A stretch of 64,000 nt of DNA. It comes from Cristatella mucedo (Eukaryota; Bryozoa; Phylactolaemata; Cristatellidae). Below the pieces are notes generated by a model, which worked only from the letters and a program-made list of their open reading frames with translations, did not search any database and had not been told where the DNA came from. Shown piece by piece: positions 42,247-56,150 of the stretch. The stretch spans positions 812,501-876,500 of the forward strand of contig WPIO01000004.1 of the NCBI GenBank assembly GCA_009760855.2, written 5' to 3'. Each line of letters begins with the position of its first letter. The first letter of the stretch is position 1. A program made the position numbers and the translations under genes.

Positions 42247-43420
42247 ACATGGTTAGCATGCAAGTGTAGTTAGTGGCAGCATGCACAGTGACAGCACGCA
42301 TAAGCACACGAACGACGAATTACAGGGACCCACTAAATGCTGTCCTAAATAGGTGTATCTTTAAGTTCTTTTTAAATGTGGTCAAGTCCGGGCATGTTCT
42401 GACGACAGTCGTGAGTGAGTTCCAGGCTTTGGGAGCATACGAACTAAATGCACGGTTTCAAAACGATTTAAGGTTTGTACGAGGTATTGGTAAACTATTG
42501 GATTCCGAAAAGCGGGTGGTACGATGCTTGGCCTGGTGGGGGAGTAGATCAGAGAGATAGGCTGAGCCAAAGAATGAAGTCACCTAAACGTGAGCTACAA
42601 AACTCTGAAGTCGATCCGTTGCTTGACTGGTAGCCAGTGCAGGTCGGCGAGAATTTGTGTGATGTGGCAAATGCGACGCTCGCAACAGAAAAGCCTAGCT
42701 GTGGAGTTGTGCACCACTTGCAATCGCCCGGTTGCACATGGCGGTAGGCCAGCGAGCAGTGAGTGGAAGAAGTCAAGAAGGGATGTCACAAATGCATGGA
42801 CCAACTTAGACGTAGTATCCTTATCTAGACAAGCCCGAATTTTAGCAATATTACGTAGCTAAAAGTAGGCATACTTGATTGTGGAGCTGATGTGGTCGTC
42901 TAACGAGAGGTCAATTTGGAACATGACACATATATTGTGAGTTGATTCAACAGGATATATGCTGGCGGAGCCAATTTTGAGCGTCAGACTTTCCAATTTT
43001 TGAATCACACTGGGTTTGCCCATATCTAGGAAGTTAGTTTTACTATCGTTTAGTTTCAAAAGATTCGCTGCCATCCATGTGCGGATGTCATCAATACATG
43101 CAGCAAGTGATTTTACATGATACGAGGTGCTCGAAGGCTGGGAGGGATCAAAGCAAGGTACAACTGAGTGTCATCCGCATAGAAGTGAAAGCCTAGATTG
43201 TGCTTGACAATCACATCAGCCAGAGGGAGAGTGTAAACGTGAAAAGAACTGGACTCAGCATTGAGCCCTGATTTACTCCATATTTCAGAGTTATATCGGA
43301 TGATCTTTGTCCATTTTCGTCAATACTCTGGAGTCTTCCACTGAGATAGGACCTGAACCATTGCATAGCAGTGCCAGTGAGATGAGAGGCGCCACTACGA
43401 GAACTTTTTGTTTCAGGATA
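42247..43420 (-). mobile_element. LINE-A copy lacking its 3' end
   Basis: On the minus strand it covers RT (motif A region near 43420, a damaged '[13 protein letters not shown]' motif B and a shifted YADD region) to the C-terminal block. The last 130 bases (stem-loop and TAA tail) are missing at 42247, so a deletion removed both that end and the adjoining virus sequence. It has many frame breaks. Confidence 0.88.
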
Positions 43421-44029
43421 AGGTCGAGGCATGTACAGGCCTTCGGAATCACCTGCAGTTACTGGTGGGGCTTTTCAAATTGAAGTTTCTCCTCGCTCTA
43501 TACAAAAAGGAGTCACTGCCAAGTGGACCAAATCAAAGCGACGGCTCATTTTACGTATTATGTCCTTAATAACCCTAACTGTTTGTGATATCAACAATAA
43601 CGTATGGAGCACATACAAACAGTAAGCTCCTACTGCTCCGACGGTAGCAGAGCGGCGCTCAAGCAACGGACACTAGCTTTGCCATGAGCCACAACGAACT
43701 ACAAAAAGAGGATCTGATTGCCTGTGTTTTACTGCTAAAAGAACAAATTAGAGAGACAAGACAAGACAGAGACAAGACAGACAAGTTAGAGTGAAATATA
43801 TTCAGGCTTACATCTGCAACATGAAATTCTAGTAAAAATCTTTTAATTTTTTTAAAAGTCAACGGCTTCATTTACATATTTTCGGTAGGATTCACTAACA
43901 ACGGACCATTGATGAAAGTAGGTAACAGCGGCCACGCTCAGCTCATGCATACTAGCTAGGCGAAGTGTCGAACATAAATCAGCAGTAAAAGTTTAATAAC
44001 CCTCCGCTGTGAAGCCTCCGATCAGTGTA
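43421..44029. other. No gene recognised
   Basis: Short frames at 43431-43625 (+) and near 43684-43790 (+, 'MSHNELQKEDLIACVLLLKE') could be further virus remnants but have no diagnostic motif. An 'agacaag' tandem run lies at 43756-43786. Confidence 0.35.
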
Positions 44030-44510
44030 TGCATGTATGTATCTCCGTCCATAACTCCACAAAGCCATAAAGACTAGATGGGTGTTAGGGATTAGAATTT
44101 GTTATAGCACACTCACAGCCTAAGCGGCTATCGGTACTCATTCGGTAGTCAACAGACTTCGTCTCACGCAACAAAGAGAAAGTGGGAGGCATACCAGAGT
44201 CAGGAGAGCAGTTGAGGTCGTGAGTAGCATAGAAGTAGCAGCTCAGGACCGCTGGAAAGGATGAGCCATAGTCGGCAGCAGTAGAGTAGTTGTCGTTGCG
44301 TAAGAAATGTGGAAGAGAGTTCCACAGTCTAGGACCTGCAGAGCAAAAGCATCTGTCGCCAACGGTCTTTAAGCGGAGGAATGGAACAACTAATTTATTG
44401 TCCACACAGGACCTGAGGGCGCGGAGAGGCTGAAACTGATGCAGCAGTTCAGCTAGGTCCGAAGGAGCCAAGCCACGGTGGGCCTTGTGGGTCAGCGTCA
44501 GAACTCCCAG
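44030..44510 (-). mobile_element. LINE-B 3' fragment
   Basis: The 128-codon frame (44085-44471) is the LINE-B C-terminal region ('RALRSCVDNKLVVPFLRLKT', 'AGPRLWNSLPHF'). It is followed by the 3' UTR and a 'catgtatg' tail at 44030-44040. Confidence 0.88.
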
Positions 44511-47500
44511 AACATGCAGTCGTAGCTACCACTGCTTTAACTTGGCGAAATTGCGTGGCCTTTAACATAGCGATTTGGTATATCACAGTCTGAAAGGTAA
44601 TTTTATGTGCGCACCTTTCGTTATGCTTAATAAGGCCAGATCGGAGACTCGATCTTATAAAATTGATGCTCTCGGATATGATGGTGTTATCGTCAGCTTG
44701 TTCAAGCGACATTCCTTACTTGCAACTGATCCACGGTGAAATAATTTTGCAAGGCAACTCTTAAATTATCAAACGAACTTGTCTACAACTAAAAATAAAA
44801 AATACGAGGTCCACGGGTCATTTGTGCCCAGTCGTGGTTTGCTGCAAAGTATTCTGCAGTCACGCATTTCGTTGTACAGCTTTGTTACATCGACATATGA
44901 ACAATAGAAGCCTCTAACATTGCTGACGGAAATAAGCCTGGCACAGTGTCTTCAAAGCTTCTCAACTTCCAGCAAGAAACGAAATTTGGCAACAAGATCT
45001 GAGAGCCGGGAATATCTAGTTATTTCTGTTCAGAGATAGACTATGTTGTCCTTCGTGACTCTTGAAATCTCCTCCTCTGCCGCGAGACCGGCATCACGAG
45101 AGAGTTCTGTATTCATCTGCCGCCTTCGGAGGATTCTTCGTTCAACTGCAACTCCAGACAAATCACATCTCTATTTGGACGTCTGAAAATTAGCCGTATG
45201 CGACTACTGCTATGTTTTCATAGAACAGCCTGTTAAGTAGGTCTAGGTTTTGTAGCCTAAGAGAGTGTCGGTGCTGAGCCACAGCATGCTGGCTCACCCC
45301 TGACGCTGCGTAGCAGGCTAGGCTCGCCCGTGGCTCTGCTCAGGTCACCCAAGGCTGGCCGGAAGAAGCTAGCAGACAGTGAGAGCAGTGGAAATGCTGA
45401 CAAAGGGATGAATGGAATGGTTCTTGAAACCACGACTAGCTTGAAATCAAGATTGGTAGTCTCATCTGAGAAAAAATAAGTACAAATGCGCACAACTAAC
45501 TTTCTCTCCTCACGACTACAAAGTCGGACGACAGCTGTCAGGCTCAAGTCACGAATACTGGCCAAGTGAGGCGTCACACATAAATCAGGTGTATGTGCTG
45601 AATTCCACTCCACTGTGATGCCACCCATCTCGGTAGCTGTTTGAAAAGAAAGTTGTTGCTTAGAGACCCCTAGCACTCCCTGAATGCTATCGGTTGCAGG
45701 AATTTAGCATGCAGAGCTCTTAACAGCTACGAGCAGTGATTTTTGCCACGAGATGTCAGCTGCATTAGTAGCGAGAACCGTTCTTTTCACTCTAGCAACA
45801 TTATTATGTCCCGATATGCTGCTAGCGACCAATCGTTGGCTTGCACGTGCCGATCTATGGCAAAGTCTAAACGGGCAACTCTCAAATTGTGTTACCAGCC
45901 ACTGCTAGCTGTAGCTCAGCAGCGCCACCGTCGACGCTTGCCGACTCTGCATGATTTTCTTATGCAGCAGCAGCGACAGACCTAAACCGAGCAAATTACT
46001 ACTGTGGCGACCAGTTGGTGACGAAAAGTAGAGAGCTCAATGAAAGACCTCGGCCTTGCAGAGCAAGAAGAGGAATTCGAGCTCAGCGCTTAAAGAAACT
46101 TTGCAACATCATAACTACTGTGGCATTGAGCTAATTCAGAATAATGGAACCCTTATACTATGGAGTCCTCAGCTCTAGGACTGTCTCACTGTCCAGGTGC
46201 ATCGCTGCTCTCGAAGAATGACAGTGCTCTGGCCCATGCTTTAATTACTGGCCGCGATACTTTTCACCCGTAAATAAACTTGTACGATCGAGTATTAACT
46301 CCTTTGCTGACAGGGAGTCTCGGCTCTCGCCGATGTTGTCAACCTCGACAGACTATAATTCAAAGTTTGCGGCCAAGCTCGGGTCCTATAGCCACGGGGC
46401 ACTGCATTATCTTGTCTTAGATAACCTCCGACACTTTCAAAGCTCGTAAAAAACGCAGTTACCTACGTAATATCTAACTTGTTACTTCGCCAGGCCACCA
46501 CCGAGTGAAACCTATCATCATTAATCCACTTCCACTCGAACCAGCTGAGCCAAGCCGGCCAATTGCATTCTGAAACAGCCCAAACCAATAGAAGGTATCG
46601 CGAGTTTTGAGCCGTTCGATCTTCACCTAAGCATGTCACGTTTATTCAGACTTCCCAAATAACAATGGCTCTGGTATACCCTAGCAAAATGCTCATGTGA
46701 ACGTTACTGCAACCGTGCAAGTGCAGCCATGGTGCCACATGGATAGCAGCGACAAGAAAGAGTGACTTTAAGCTATAAAAATGCTTTAGGATGACCTCTT
46801 CCCCGCTCTGGCTTCATTTCAGCTCTGACCGAGGGCAGGCGGCACAGGGATAACGGATGTGCCTAGCGATGCACCGTGGGACTCACAGATATAGATGCTG
46901 TCGGCGGCTATCTTTTGGTGGCCGAGGCAGGCTATTTTATGTTTGTGCTCGTGTTAACTAATGCCATGGTTGCTAAAACCCAAATATGGAACAGCTTACT
47001 TTGTACCTATTAGATCGCTCTAAGAAGCTTTAATTTTGCCTTTTGGTGCCATGTACACATTTTAATATTTTTGCAATTAAATAACTGTTTTATCAATGTT
47101 GAGCCATATAGATTGTTCCTAAACTGGCGTGGCGATGCACCACAATTGAACGCTATGCAGCATTCAGTAAAAAAGGTGCCCGGATCCACCCGCGCCACCT
47201 TACCCACCTCCCCAGTGACGTGAGCTTCTGCACCCGAGCAAGCTCGGACAATGGCCTCAACATTCGTTAGTGGACATTCTGTTGTTTAAGATCGTGCTTG
47301 CCTACTATATTCTCGCCATTGTCGTCTGAAGGTGTACCTGAATGTGACTGGCGTTACCATCGCTCATCCTATTGAAGCTTCCACAGAAGACCCACGAGCA
47401 GCGACTGAGGTGACCAGGCGCGCGTGCACGGTATTTCAAGCATTCCCTTCCAGCTCTTTCTCAAGTGCTTAATGTGAGTCGCTTCATGCTTGCGGGAAAT

Positions 47501-50457
47501 AGGTCTACTGTAACCCCCGAGGACCCGAGCTTGACGTAGATCCTTGGAAGCACCGGCACGAGGCCCTGCTGGCAGCAACTGAGGTGGTCAGGGGCATAGG
47601 CATGGTATTTTCTGCATTTCCTGCCTCGAGCCTCGAGCCTTTAAGCTCGTTCCTCTTGAAGTACTGAGCACAGATAACTCCGTCCTTGCTGGCATCAGGT
47701 AAACTGTAAGCTTTGACGCTAAGCTTGAAGTGGGCCCGCGGAACGCTTGTCAAAGTTGCAAGAAACTCTTGTAGCAGGCTTTTTTATTATTCCGAGCAAC
47801 GCTCTTGACCTCTCTGCATTGACCAGTGCCGAGAAATAATTGACATTCTGCCTAACCAAAAGGACGCCATCTCAGCAAAGCACTGTTTTATTCGCACCTC
47901 GGTATCAATCACAAATGTTTGAGGAGTAGAAATATTTGCATTCGCATCTCTCAAACTCAAGCAATGTACGGACTCCTTTGTGAAAGCCTTCCAAGTGTCT
48001 TGTTTGAACTCTTCCTAACAGCTAGATGCATACAGTATTAGTAGTAAATGATCACCAGGGTATAAAGACTTTGAAATATTTTGGATCGTATGTCCGATTC
48101 CGTGTGCCAGAATGGGTCGTTCTTAACTGGAACAACTCACTCCAATCTCAACTGGAAACATGAGTTTAAAATACCTCGATTGAACGATTTTCTTCCTACT
48201 ACCACTAAAGAATCTTCACATAACAGCTCGGAGATCTTATTCAGTTAGCCATCCCATTACTTAACTCTTATTAATCGAAAAGCAAAGTGATTTAAGAAAA
48301 CATGTCCATTTTAAAATGGATGTTTTTCAGAAATTATTTCTTCATCAACCCTGCAGCTCTAAATTTGTTACGACCTGCCGTTACAGGTGAAATTTTACAA
48401 GAAGACAATTGAGATCGCTTGACTTAATAATTTAGCCATTGCAATGGGCATAACGTTTACAGCTAGAGCCGTAATGATTACAGATCGTGTAAAAATAGGA
48501 AGCCTTTTACTAGAATGTTATTTCTATGACGGAAAACCTTAGTGTTACGATAACGATCATATGAAAGAAACAATTACTCATAAAAAGGACAGGCACTACT
48601 ACGATAGTTGTGCGTGTTCTGTTATTCAAAATCCGTTCATATAATTCAGCCATGATTCTGTACCTATATCTGTAACTTCATCGGCTGATACAAAAAAGTT
48701 AATTAGACTTTTAGCTTTCTGTAATCGGTTGACATCTGAAGTTTACGAAATTTGAAATTAAACAGTCTATCTTGAGGTAGCCCATTTACAATAAACGAGA
48801 AACTGATTGAACAAACTTACCTCTTTTTGCGAGACAGTTTGCATTTATCGAATGCAGCATCTATTACTAAACAGACTTGAAAAGAACTTAAATATTCCTC
48901 TTTCATGAGCAAACAGTATGTACTAGCACACACTTTTTAGTGTATGCTTCTTAATTTAAAATCGATTCGCAAAATATATTGCCTATCTTTAGGTGAAATT
49001 ACTTTTCAAATTTGCTGGATTTGAATCATTTGAATATGAAGCTTTAAAATTTTCTTTTGTAATTAAGGCTTTGCCGAATGACGAGGTTAATGCTAATTGA
49101 CACTATGTCATTCAAGGGCAGAGTTGAGAGAGATCTTCAAACAGTCAATTATCAGGACATAAACGAGCTACCTGAAATAAAACATACTAATAAAATTATT
49201 CTGCAGAAAAACAAGCTGTTAATATTCTTGTAGGAAAGCATTGTGACTGCTTTGTTAGCTATCCCACGAGATTATATTCTTGGCTAGTAAAAAGTCTCAA
49301 GTCAGATACCTTCGGATGTCATTCTGCTTTTATTGCTACGTTGTATAGACTTTGCTGCAGCCTTAGCCCTAAACTAACATGCTCCGCGAGGGCTTTTGTA
49401 TAGATTAAATGAATATGCATACGTTTACAGCAAGTAGAGAAAGTAAGGAGTAAAACATTTAATAGGTTAGCTTGTTATGTGACCGCAGATCATCAATAAA
49501 ACCACATGTAAACCGGGTCATTATATTTCTCACATTTTCATTTTACCTTCGGACTCTTGGTGCGTTCACAATTTCCCAAAGATAGTGTATTATACTTTTT
49601 GAAAATAGCAGCAATTAAAGTGATTAACTGGCTGGAATACAGAGAATGTCTTTCGGGCTTTAACGTGAGACCGTGACCTGAAAGTCTTGATTTTACCAGA
49701 GTACGGTCTCATGCAATCAATCGTTAGAACATGAATCGAACAAGCCTTAATCAAATAACCACGCCCCATTTAAGATTTTAATACAAATCACTCAATGCAA
49801 ATTGCTCTAAAATTGGTTGCGTGATTCAGGAGACTCGATAAAATCTCGCTCACCTTGCACTGAATTACAGATGCTTAGGGAGCCAATTTCACCGCTCCCG
49901 AAACGAATTAACTCTAGCCGTTGACCGTATCTACTCTAATTTAATCTTTGATCTTACTCAAAATCTTGACTCGGAATGAATTTTTTTTGAAGCTAGAATT
50001 CTACTAGTCTTGAAATTTGAGATGCAATGCCTTATTTGACTCCAGTTTGTCTAGATCTTTTTTCCGAATTTCAGCCGTCTTCGAACTTAAAATTCTGTGC
50101 TAGGTGGCGTAGACATGAATTGTTTTTGGTTTTCCAAGTAGTGCGAACTAAACTCAAGTTTTAACTTACGACCTATGGCAAGGAAGCACAGGTTAAATTT
50201 GAGACTAGTAAATAAGAAAGTACATTTCCTAATATTACACTTACAGCAAGCAAGGCCCATGTTTAATTATTTGCGCTGCAAATCAGAGCACGAAGAGCGT
50301 GTCCATTCAATATTCCTGCCCGTCTGAATTTTTTTCTGAATGACAAATAACTCAATTTCATGGTTTGCTCAAGCAAGCCCAAATCCTGTAAACATTGAAT
50401 ACGGTAAATATCGCAATATACTTGTTAGGGAAAACGTGGAGTTCACATGTGCCATTA
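44511..50457. other. No recognisable gene or repeat
   Basis: Nearly 6 kb of moderately AT-rich sequence with only short frames (longest 139 codons, minus, 45257-45676, not family-like). A host intron or intergenic region is likely. Confidence 0.5.
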
Positions 50458-50983
50458 AGAGTTCGCTCACTTTTAGGTCCCTTCATTCTTTGGCTCCAGC
50501 CTATCTTTCAGATATACTCCCCCATCAGGCCAAGCGTCGTACCACCCGTTTTTCGGAATCCAACAGTCTACAAATACCTCGTACAAACCTCAAATCCTTT
50601 GGAGACCATGCATTTAGTTCATATGCTCCCAAAGCGTTGAACTCCCTCCCGACCTGTGTCAGAACATCCCCTGACCTGACCACATTTAAAAGGAGCCTAA
50701 AAACACACCTATTTAGGACAGCATTTAGTGGGTCCCTGTGATTCGTCCTTGATGTGCTTATGCGTGCTGACACTGTGCATGCTGCTACTTACCACATTTG
50801 CATGCTGACCCTGTGCATGTCACCCTAACCATGTTATTCATTTCGTTTGTTTTTCAATCATGATTTTACTTACCATTCAATTGCATTTCACTTTACAGAA
50901 AATGTAAAGCGCCTAGAGAGAGATTAAGTTCTCTGAGGGCGCTTTATCAAGTAAATTATTATTATTATTATATTATTAAGAGT
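50458..50983 (+). mobile_element. LINE-A 3' fragment, well preserved
   Basis: It starts at '[20 protein letters not shown]' and is open to the end of the ORF (stop at 50739). The 3' UTR, the stem-loop and an (ATT)n tail (50958-50980) follow. The short frame joins upstream non-LINE sequence by chance. Confidence 0.92.
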
Positions 50984-51454
50984 TAAGGAAGCTTTACTTA
51001 ATTATTAATAGATTTCATGTAAAATGAACGTGGCTACTAAATCACACAAGCCACTGCACTTTATGCACTTAGCAACTAATTGAAGCAATCTTCGGCAGTC
51101 AATTCTTGTATTAATACGTTCCAAGACACATTTTTAATAATAATTAATTTGCATAGTGTCTTAAGAGAACTTAAACTCTTTTTATGCACTTTACACATGC
51201 TAAAAAGGAACAATTATGGAATTTTTAGTGGTACCATGCTGAAAAAATACAAGCAGCCTTGGAACCAGTAGAGAACAGTTTAAACATGTCGAATGTACGG
51301 AAAAAAATTATTAATCCTAATTACCAAAACTTCTGACTGCCAGGTCTTACGGTGATACAAGCATGAAAAGCACAACAACTGATTCTCAATATTTTCACTC
51401 AGTAGGTCACTTAATCTGGTACTTAAGATCACTTAAAATCAGGCACGGACAAGC
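50984..51454. other. No gene; degenerate LINE-type 3' stem-loop at 51140-51200
   Basis: On the minus strand 51195-51140 resembles the shared 3' end ('aagagtttaagttctct'), perhaps a worn SINE or LINE tail. Confidence 0.4.
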
Positions 51455-51931
51455 AAAGCATTTCGAAAAAAGATGGTTCCATAGAAATTCTGTTTGATTG
51501 GAAATTTCAGCTGAATGCAGACAAGATCAACAGAGTTGTACGATGCCCTATTTGACCGATTGACTATATCCTATGGCACCGTGATAGTTAACTGAAAGAA
51601 TGGCGTTTTGTTTTAGCTTTTTCCATGTCATGAAACGAGAAGACGATGCGTCGTTATTTGTTATTGAGTTTAACGTACTTAAGCAATTTGGAAAAGCCTG
51701 GCGTCAAAATAGTTCCCCTAGATTTACCCGAGCACGAGCTCATCATAGCATCTTCAAGGTCGATTGGATTTCTACCTTTAATGCGGGCTGACGCTGAGCC
51801 ATGCTATTACTCACGAGATGGTCACGTTTAGTGGCTGAGCCAATGTGAGAGCAAGGGGGATTACGACCCATCATCCCCTATAGTGGGGCAGGATGTTCGA
51901 GGACAACTTCTGACCAGTCACGATGAACATA
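51455..51931. repeat. Dispersed repeat R, uninterrupted copy
   Basis: It aligns with 24985-25354 plus 27105-27300 and lacks the LINE-A insertion there. A small LINE-A piece follows at 51932. Confidence 0.6.
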
Positions 51932-52045
51932 TAATAATAATAATGGTAATAGTTCACTTGATAAAGCGCCCTCAGAGAAATAAATCTCTTTCTAGGCACT
52001 TTACATTTGCTGCAAAGGGAAACGCAATTGAATGGTGAGCGATAA
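51932..52045 (-). mobile_element. LINE-A 3' end, very short
   Basis: It consists only of the (TAA)n tail, the stem-loop and about 40 bases of 3' UTR. Confidence 0.85.
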
Positions 52046-54244
52046 TATCGTACTATGAGCATAATAAGCCACGATAGCACGAAGAAGTCAGGTAAAGGTC
52101 CACATCGTGCTTAGAGTCGAAAGTCGTAGCCATTGTACGTCATACTCACTCATTACTTTATTGGAACTCGTCTACCTGGCTTTGGACAAGTTCCAACAAA
52201 GTAGCGTACGACTGTGACGCAAGTCAGAGGCATTCTCTCCTATATGTCACGTGATCTGACAGGTGATAGAACCCCGAGCCTATATTATTTACTACTCAGG
52301 AAGTCAGAAACATTGACAGAAAATGCTATACCTGTCCTAAGTGTGCACAAATAAGCGTTATAAAATATCTATTGCAGTACTTGTCTTTTTAATATTCGTT
52401 TGGTGTCAAAATGATAGTTTGACTGCACTACAGAGAGAGGCAGTCAATTAGGTTGTCTTTTAAGCCGTAAATATTGCAATAGGCTACATACAAAGAGTGA
52501 ATTTACACATAATTTACAGTTCGGCAGCAAAAAACAGTTTCATAGATTAAATTTCAAACCTTCAATTTTATTGCAGGTACCAATAAAGGTATACCACGGA
52601 AGGCCTCACAAAGAACATAAAGCCGCTCACGTATAAATTGCCGCGTCAAACACAATTTTTTTGCATTAAAAATAGGTCGATGTATATTTAACCGTAGAGA
52701 AAAATATCTGGTATTTCAAAAGTAATTGTGTCAGAGTAAACATGTACAAAACCAAGACCTAGAATACATTTGAATCCATAAACTAAAGAAATTCATAAAT
52801 ATTCATTAGTTGTTGTTTCAAATGTCTCGTCAGAGTAAATATATGCACTTTGTAATTTAGAGGCTTAGCAACTCACATATTGATTCCAATCTCACGATTG
52901 ATCTTAGTTACATAGCAAATAAGTCAGCATCACCGTTTTATAAAGATATTACCAGCATAGGTTAATTAGTAAGTGGGGAATATTTTAAACTTGAAGCGGC
53001 AGTGCAATCATTGTTTGAGTCAGAAGCGACACCTATCAGTCAAACTAAAAGTGCCAAACACTTTGACGATAAGAGTAATATTTCAATCTCACTTGTCATC
53101 TAGAAATTCTTTCAAAACTTTAGGATTCCACCTCAAATAGACGATTGACGACAAAATCAGTCCAAATTATGTAGTCAGTTTACTGTTGTCTTTGCACTAA
53201 ACGTAATTTTTTCTTATGGCAACACTTTGTTAAACCGCAAGTACCTTTAATTAATGAACTCCGTGGTCGCAATACCAATGACAACCGCTGCATTTTTTAT
53301 CTTTAGAAAGAAAATGTGTATCGTTTTTCTTTGAAGCTGTGATCACTTGGCATAGAATTGATTAGCCCTCAGCTACAAAGCGGAATCGTTAAAATGCGAT
53401 GACAAGAGTTTGCAAAAATGTGTGCAACTGAGATCGTGGCGGAGACCGAAAATGACGATAAAACTACAAACTTTCAGCGTCAGTGAGTCAATTATCTCAA
53501 ATGTCTGTAATCAAAAGATGATAGGTTACCAAGTATCGCTTTGGTAGCTTCACTTGTAGGTCTTCATGCTGCTGACTTTTCATAGTCCACAACCGCATGT
53601 GAATTCTCTGGCACGCCTCATTATGAATGTTATCAACAACGCCGCCTCAAAACTGCTGGAGGCAAGCCTTAAAATACAAAACGGGTATTAGTTAGTCCCA
53701 TCATGCTCCCAGCCACTATTGCTGCGAATTATTGCTTCCTCTAACATATTTATGAATTCTGAAAATGTTGGTGTTGGTGGCCATTTTGGATAACCAACCA
53801 CTCGATCTAAAAACGTAAATCTCAGTTGCAAACTTACATCGAGACGTTAATTTGAATATTTCAACTTACGCAAAGGGTTAAACATTTTCCTGGCAGTTTG
53901 TGACATATACTGCATTATTTTACTGTGGCTACTATCTACCCCTACCCCAAGCTGGTAACAAGCGTAAACTGCAGGAGACATTATACAAGTAACTAACTTG
54001 ATTTTGACATCAAAAATCCAACGTAACGCCGCACCGAATTTCTTAGTGAAACGCGTAGTAATTGATAGTCAATTAATTAATGATAGATAGCTAATTTGTA
54101 GCTTACGGTTTTTGTTAGCCACGCTACTGGGCCCAGCTGTGTCGTAAGGGGCTGCTGCAGACTTGCCATTCGCTCAACCACTCGCTGGGTCTTTTATTCG
54201 TCCTTTGCGGGCATGTGCCTGCTTACACTATGGCTGCTGCTTAC
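52046..54244. other. No recognisable gene
   Basis: AT-rich sequence without family-like frames. Confidence 0.5.
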
Positions 54245-54350
54245 GAGTGTTACCATTGATCAAATTGAGAATGCCTTCAATTAAGCATCTGTAAAGTGAA
54301 TTGGTAGAGATTAAGTTCTCTGATGGCGCTATAAAAACTTATTATTATTA
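54245..54350 (+). mobile_element. LINE-A-like 3' end remnant
   Basis: It contains 'agagattaagttctct' (54306-54321) and a 'ggcgct' arm, followed by (TTA)n. The upstream sequence is diverged from LINE-A, so it may be a related family. Confidence 0.65.
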
Positions 54351-54359
54351 TAGTTATTA

Positions 54360-55305
54360 CTATAATGCAGCCCGAGTATCAGTAGTTTGATGTCAATTTC
54401 ACTGCTGCTTATAGGACACCATAAGCGAGTGGCTGGATTAACAAGCTTTGCTCTTCTAATAAGTGATGCTGTTGTGCGACCATCACCACACGCTCGAAAT
54501 TTAGGTGTCGTTTTTGACAGCTGTCTCAATTTTAAAAGCTTCATTCAGAAGACTGCTCCTACAGCTACTGACATCACGTCCGATGGCTATCCCAGATTAG
54601 GAGCTGTCTTCCACAGTGGCTTGCAAAAAATTACACTAGCTCCTTAGTGCTGTCTCGGCTTGATTGTTGGAATTGCCATTTTCTTTGGCTACCAAAGAAA
54701 GCAACTAGGCCACTGCAGTTGACTATGAATATGGCTGCAAGGCTAGTCTTCAAGTCCCAGAGGTTTGAGCACGTGTCTCCTTTGCTAAAAGAGCTAGGAT
54801 GGATGCCTGTTGATCAACGGATACAGATCAAAGTTCTTAAGCTGACCCGCAAAGCCTGCCATGGCTTGTCTCCTTCGTACCTAGCTGAACTGCTGCACCA
54901 GTTTCAGCATCTTCGCGCCCTCAGGTCGTGTGTAGACAATAAATTAGTTGTTCCATTCCTCCGCTTAAAGACCCTTGGCGACAGAAGCTGTAGCTCTGCA
55001 GGTCTAAGACTGTGGAACTCACTTCCACAATTCTTACACAACGACATCTACTCTCCAACTGCCGACTATGGCACATCTTTTTCAGCGGTCCTGAACTGCT
55101 ACTTCTATGCTACTCACTACCTCAACTGCTCTCCTAACTCTGCTATGCTTCCCACTTTCTCTTTGTTGCGTGAGACGAAGTCTGTTGGCTACCGAATGCG
55201 TACCGAAAGCCGCTTAGGCTGTGAGTGAGCTATACAAAACTCTCCTGCGTAACACCCACATGGTCTGCATGACTTTGTGGAGTTACAGACGGACATACAT
55301 ACAGT
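54360..55305 (+). mobile_element. LINE-B copy, best preserved
   Basis: It begins just after RT ('LLIGHHKRVAGL', 'HARNLGVVFDSCL'). A frame break near 54640 precedes a 193-codon frame (54647-55228) with 'LSRLDCWNCHFLWLPKKATR', 'FEHVSPLLKELGWMPVDQRI' and 'RLWNSLPQF'. The 3' UTR and a 'acatacat' tail follow. It is a CR1/L2-clade element distinct from LINE-A. RT itself is missing. Confidence 0.88.
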
Positions 55306-55311
55306 AGCTCC

Positions 55312-55327
55312 CGGGGGGGGGGGGGGG
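55312..55327. repeat. Poly(G) run
   Basis: About 16 G directly after the LINE-B tail. Confidence 0.95.
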
Positions 55328-55639
55328 TCAGTGATAGTTTCTCACATTCGTAGGCGTATGCCAGCAATGTCTGCAGCAAGGTAGCTGAGATAATCTGACG
55401 TGCCAGCGCAATGGAAACGATAAATCAGTGGAAAGACTAGAGTGTCATGTGCATGCAAGTTACAGAGTAGAATGTGCTTTGCAGTCATATCAGCATAGGG
55501 ACTGCATACATGTAGTTTATACACTATGCGTATGCACAAAACGCTTACATCAATGTGTATATTGTAAGGATAAATTGACCAAGCCAAGTGAGCTCTGAGG
55601 TTACAAGTACTTCACAGATTCCTTGATCTTTATCCGTTT

Positions 55640-56150
55640 GCGTCACTACTCCGAATTCACCCACTGAGGTGGGAATCTGAACCATTGCAGTGTAGTGCCA
55701 GAAATGTCTAGGCAGGATGAAAGGCGCTTGAGAAGGACTTGCTGATCAACCCTATCAAGTGCTACTGAAAGATCAATTAAAACAAGCAGAGAGAAACTTT
55801 CCCCCAAGATAGCACTCTTGAGATTGTGGTCGGTTATACAGCGAAAGAATGCTGGCCGTGTGAAGTGATTGGCTCTAAAATATGCTGAAATTTACTTACT
55901 AGGCTTAATTTTTGATATAGCAGTCCAGCAGGCCTGCCACAACTTGTTTCTTTGATAGGAAAGGTAAAGAAATTGTGGGCGGAAGCTGCTCAACTTCTCT
56001 GTTTTGTTGCTTTCTTAATTAGTGGTCCCACTACGCAATTTTTAAAGCTGCAGGGGCGAGAACTGAAGCTGTGGACATCTTTATTCTGTTAGTAATTCAC
56101 GGCAGCAGTCAATTTATGCACTGTAGAAGAATGGCTGTGGGAATACCGAT
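55640..56150 (-). mobile_element. LINE RT remnant
   Basis: The minus strand encodes a damaged RT segment: 'FSLLVLIDLSVALDRVDQQV' (motif A), then 'LLKRLSSCLDISGTTLQWFR'. Upstream sequence resembles the 'LPTISLPFLSKK' region. It is diverged from LINE-A and may belong to LINE-B. Confidence 0.7.

Noticed and set aside
29062-43790. Polymerase B or integrase of the virus-like element
   Set aside because: I looked for DTD/YGDTDS-type and DDE-type motifs in all frames and saw none. Their absence is reported, and no gene was forced.
43684-43790. Short frame starting MSHNELQKEDL as an extra virus gene
   Set aside because: It is only about 36 codons, ends in a simple repeat, and has no diagnostic motif; noted only in the interval description.
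45257-45676. 139-codon minus-strand frame
   Set aside because: No domain-like pattern, no splice signals or neighbours to support it; it is within chance expectation for this base composition.
55312-55327. G-quadruplex regulatory element
   Set aside because: It is a simple poly(G) run next to a LINE tail, possibly a sequencing or assembly artefact. There is no sign of regulation.
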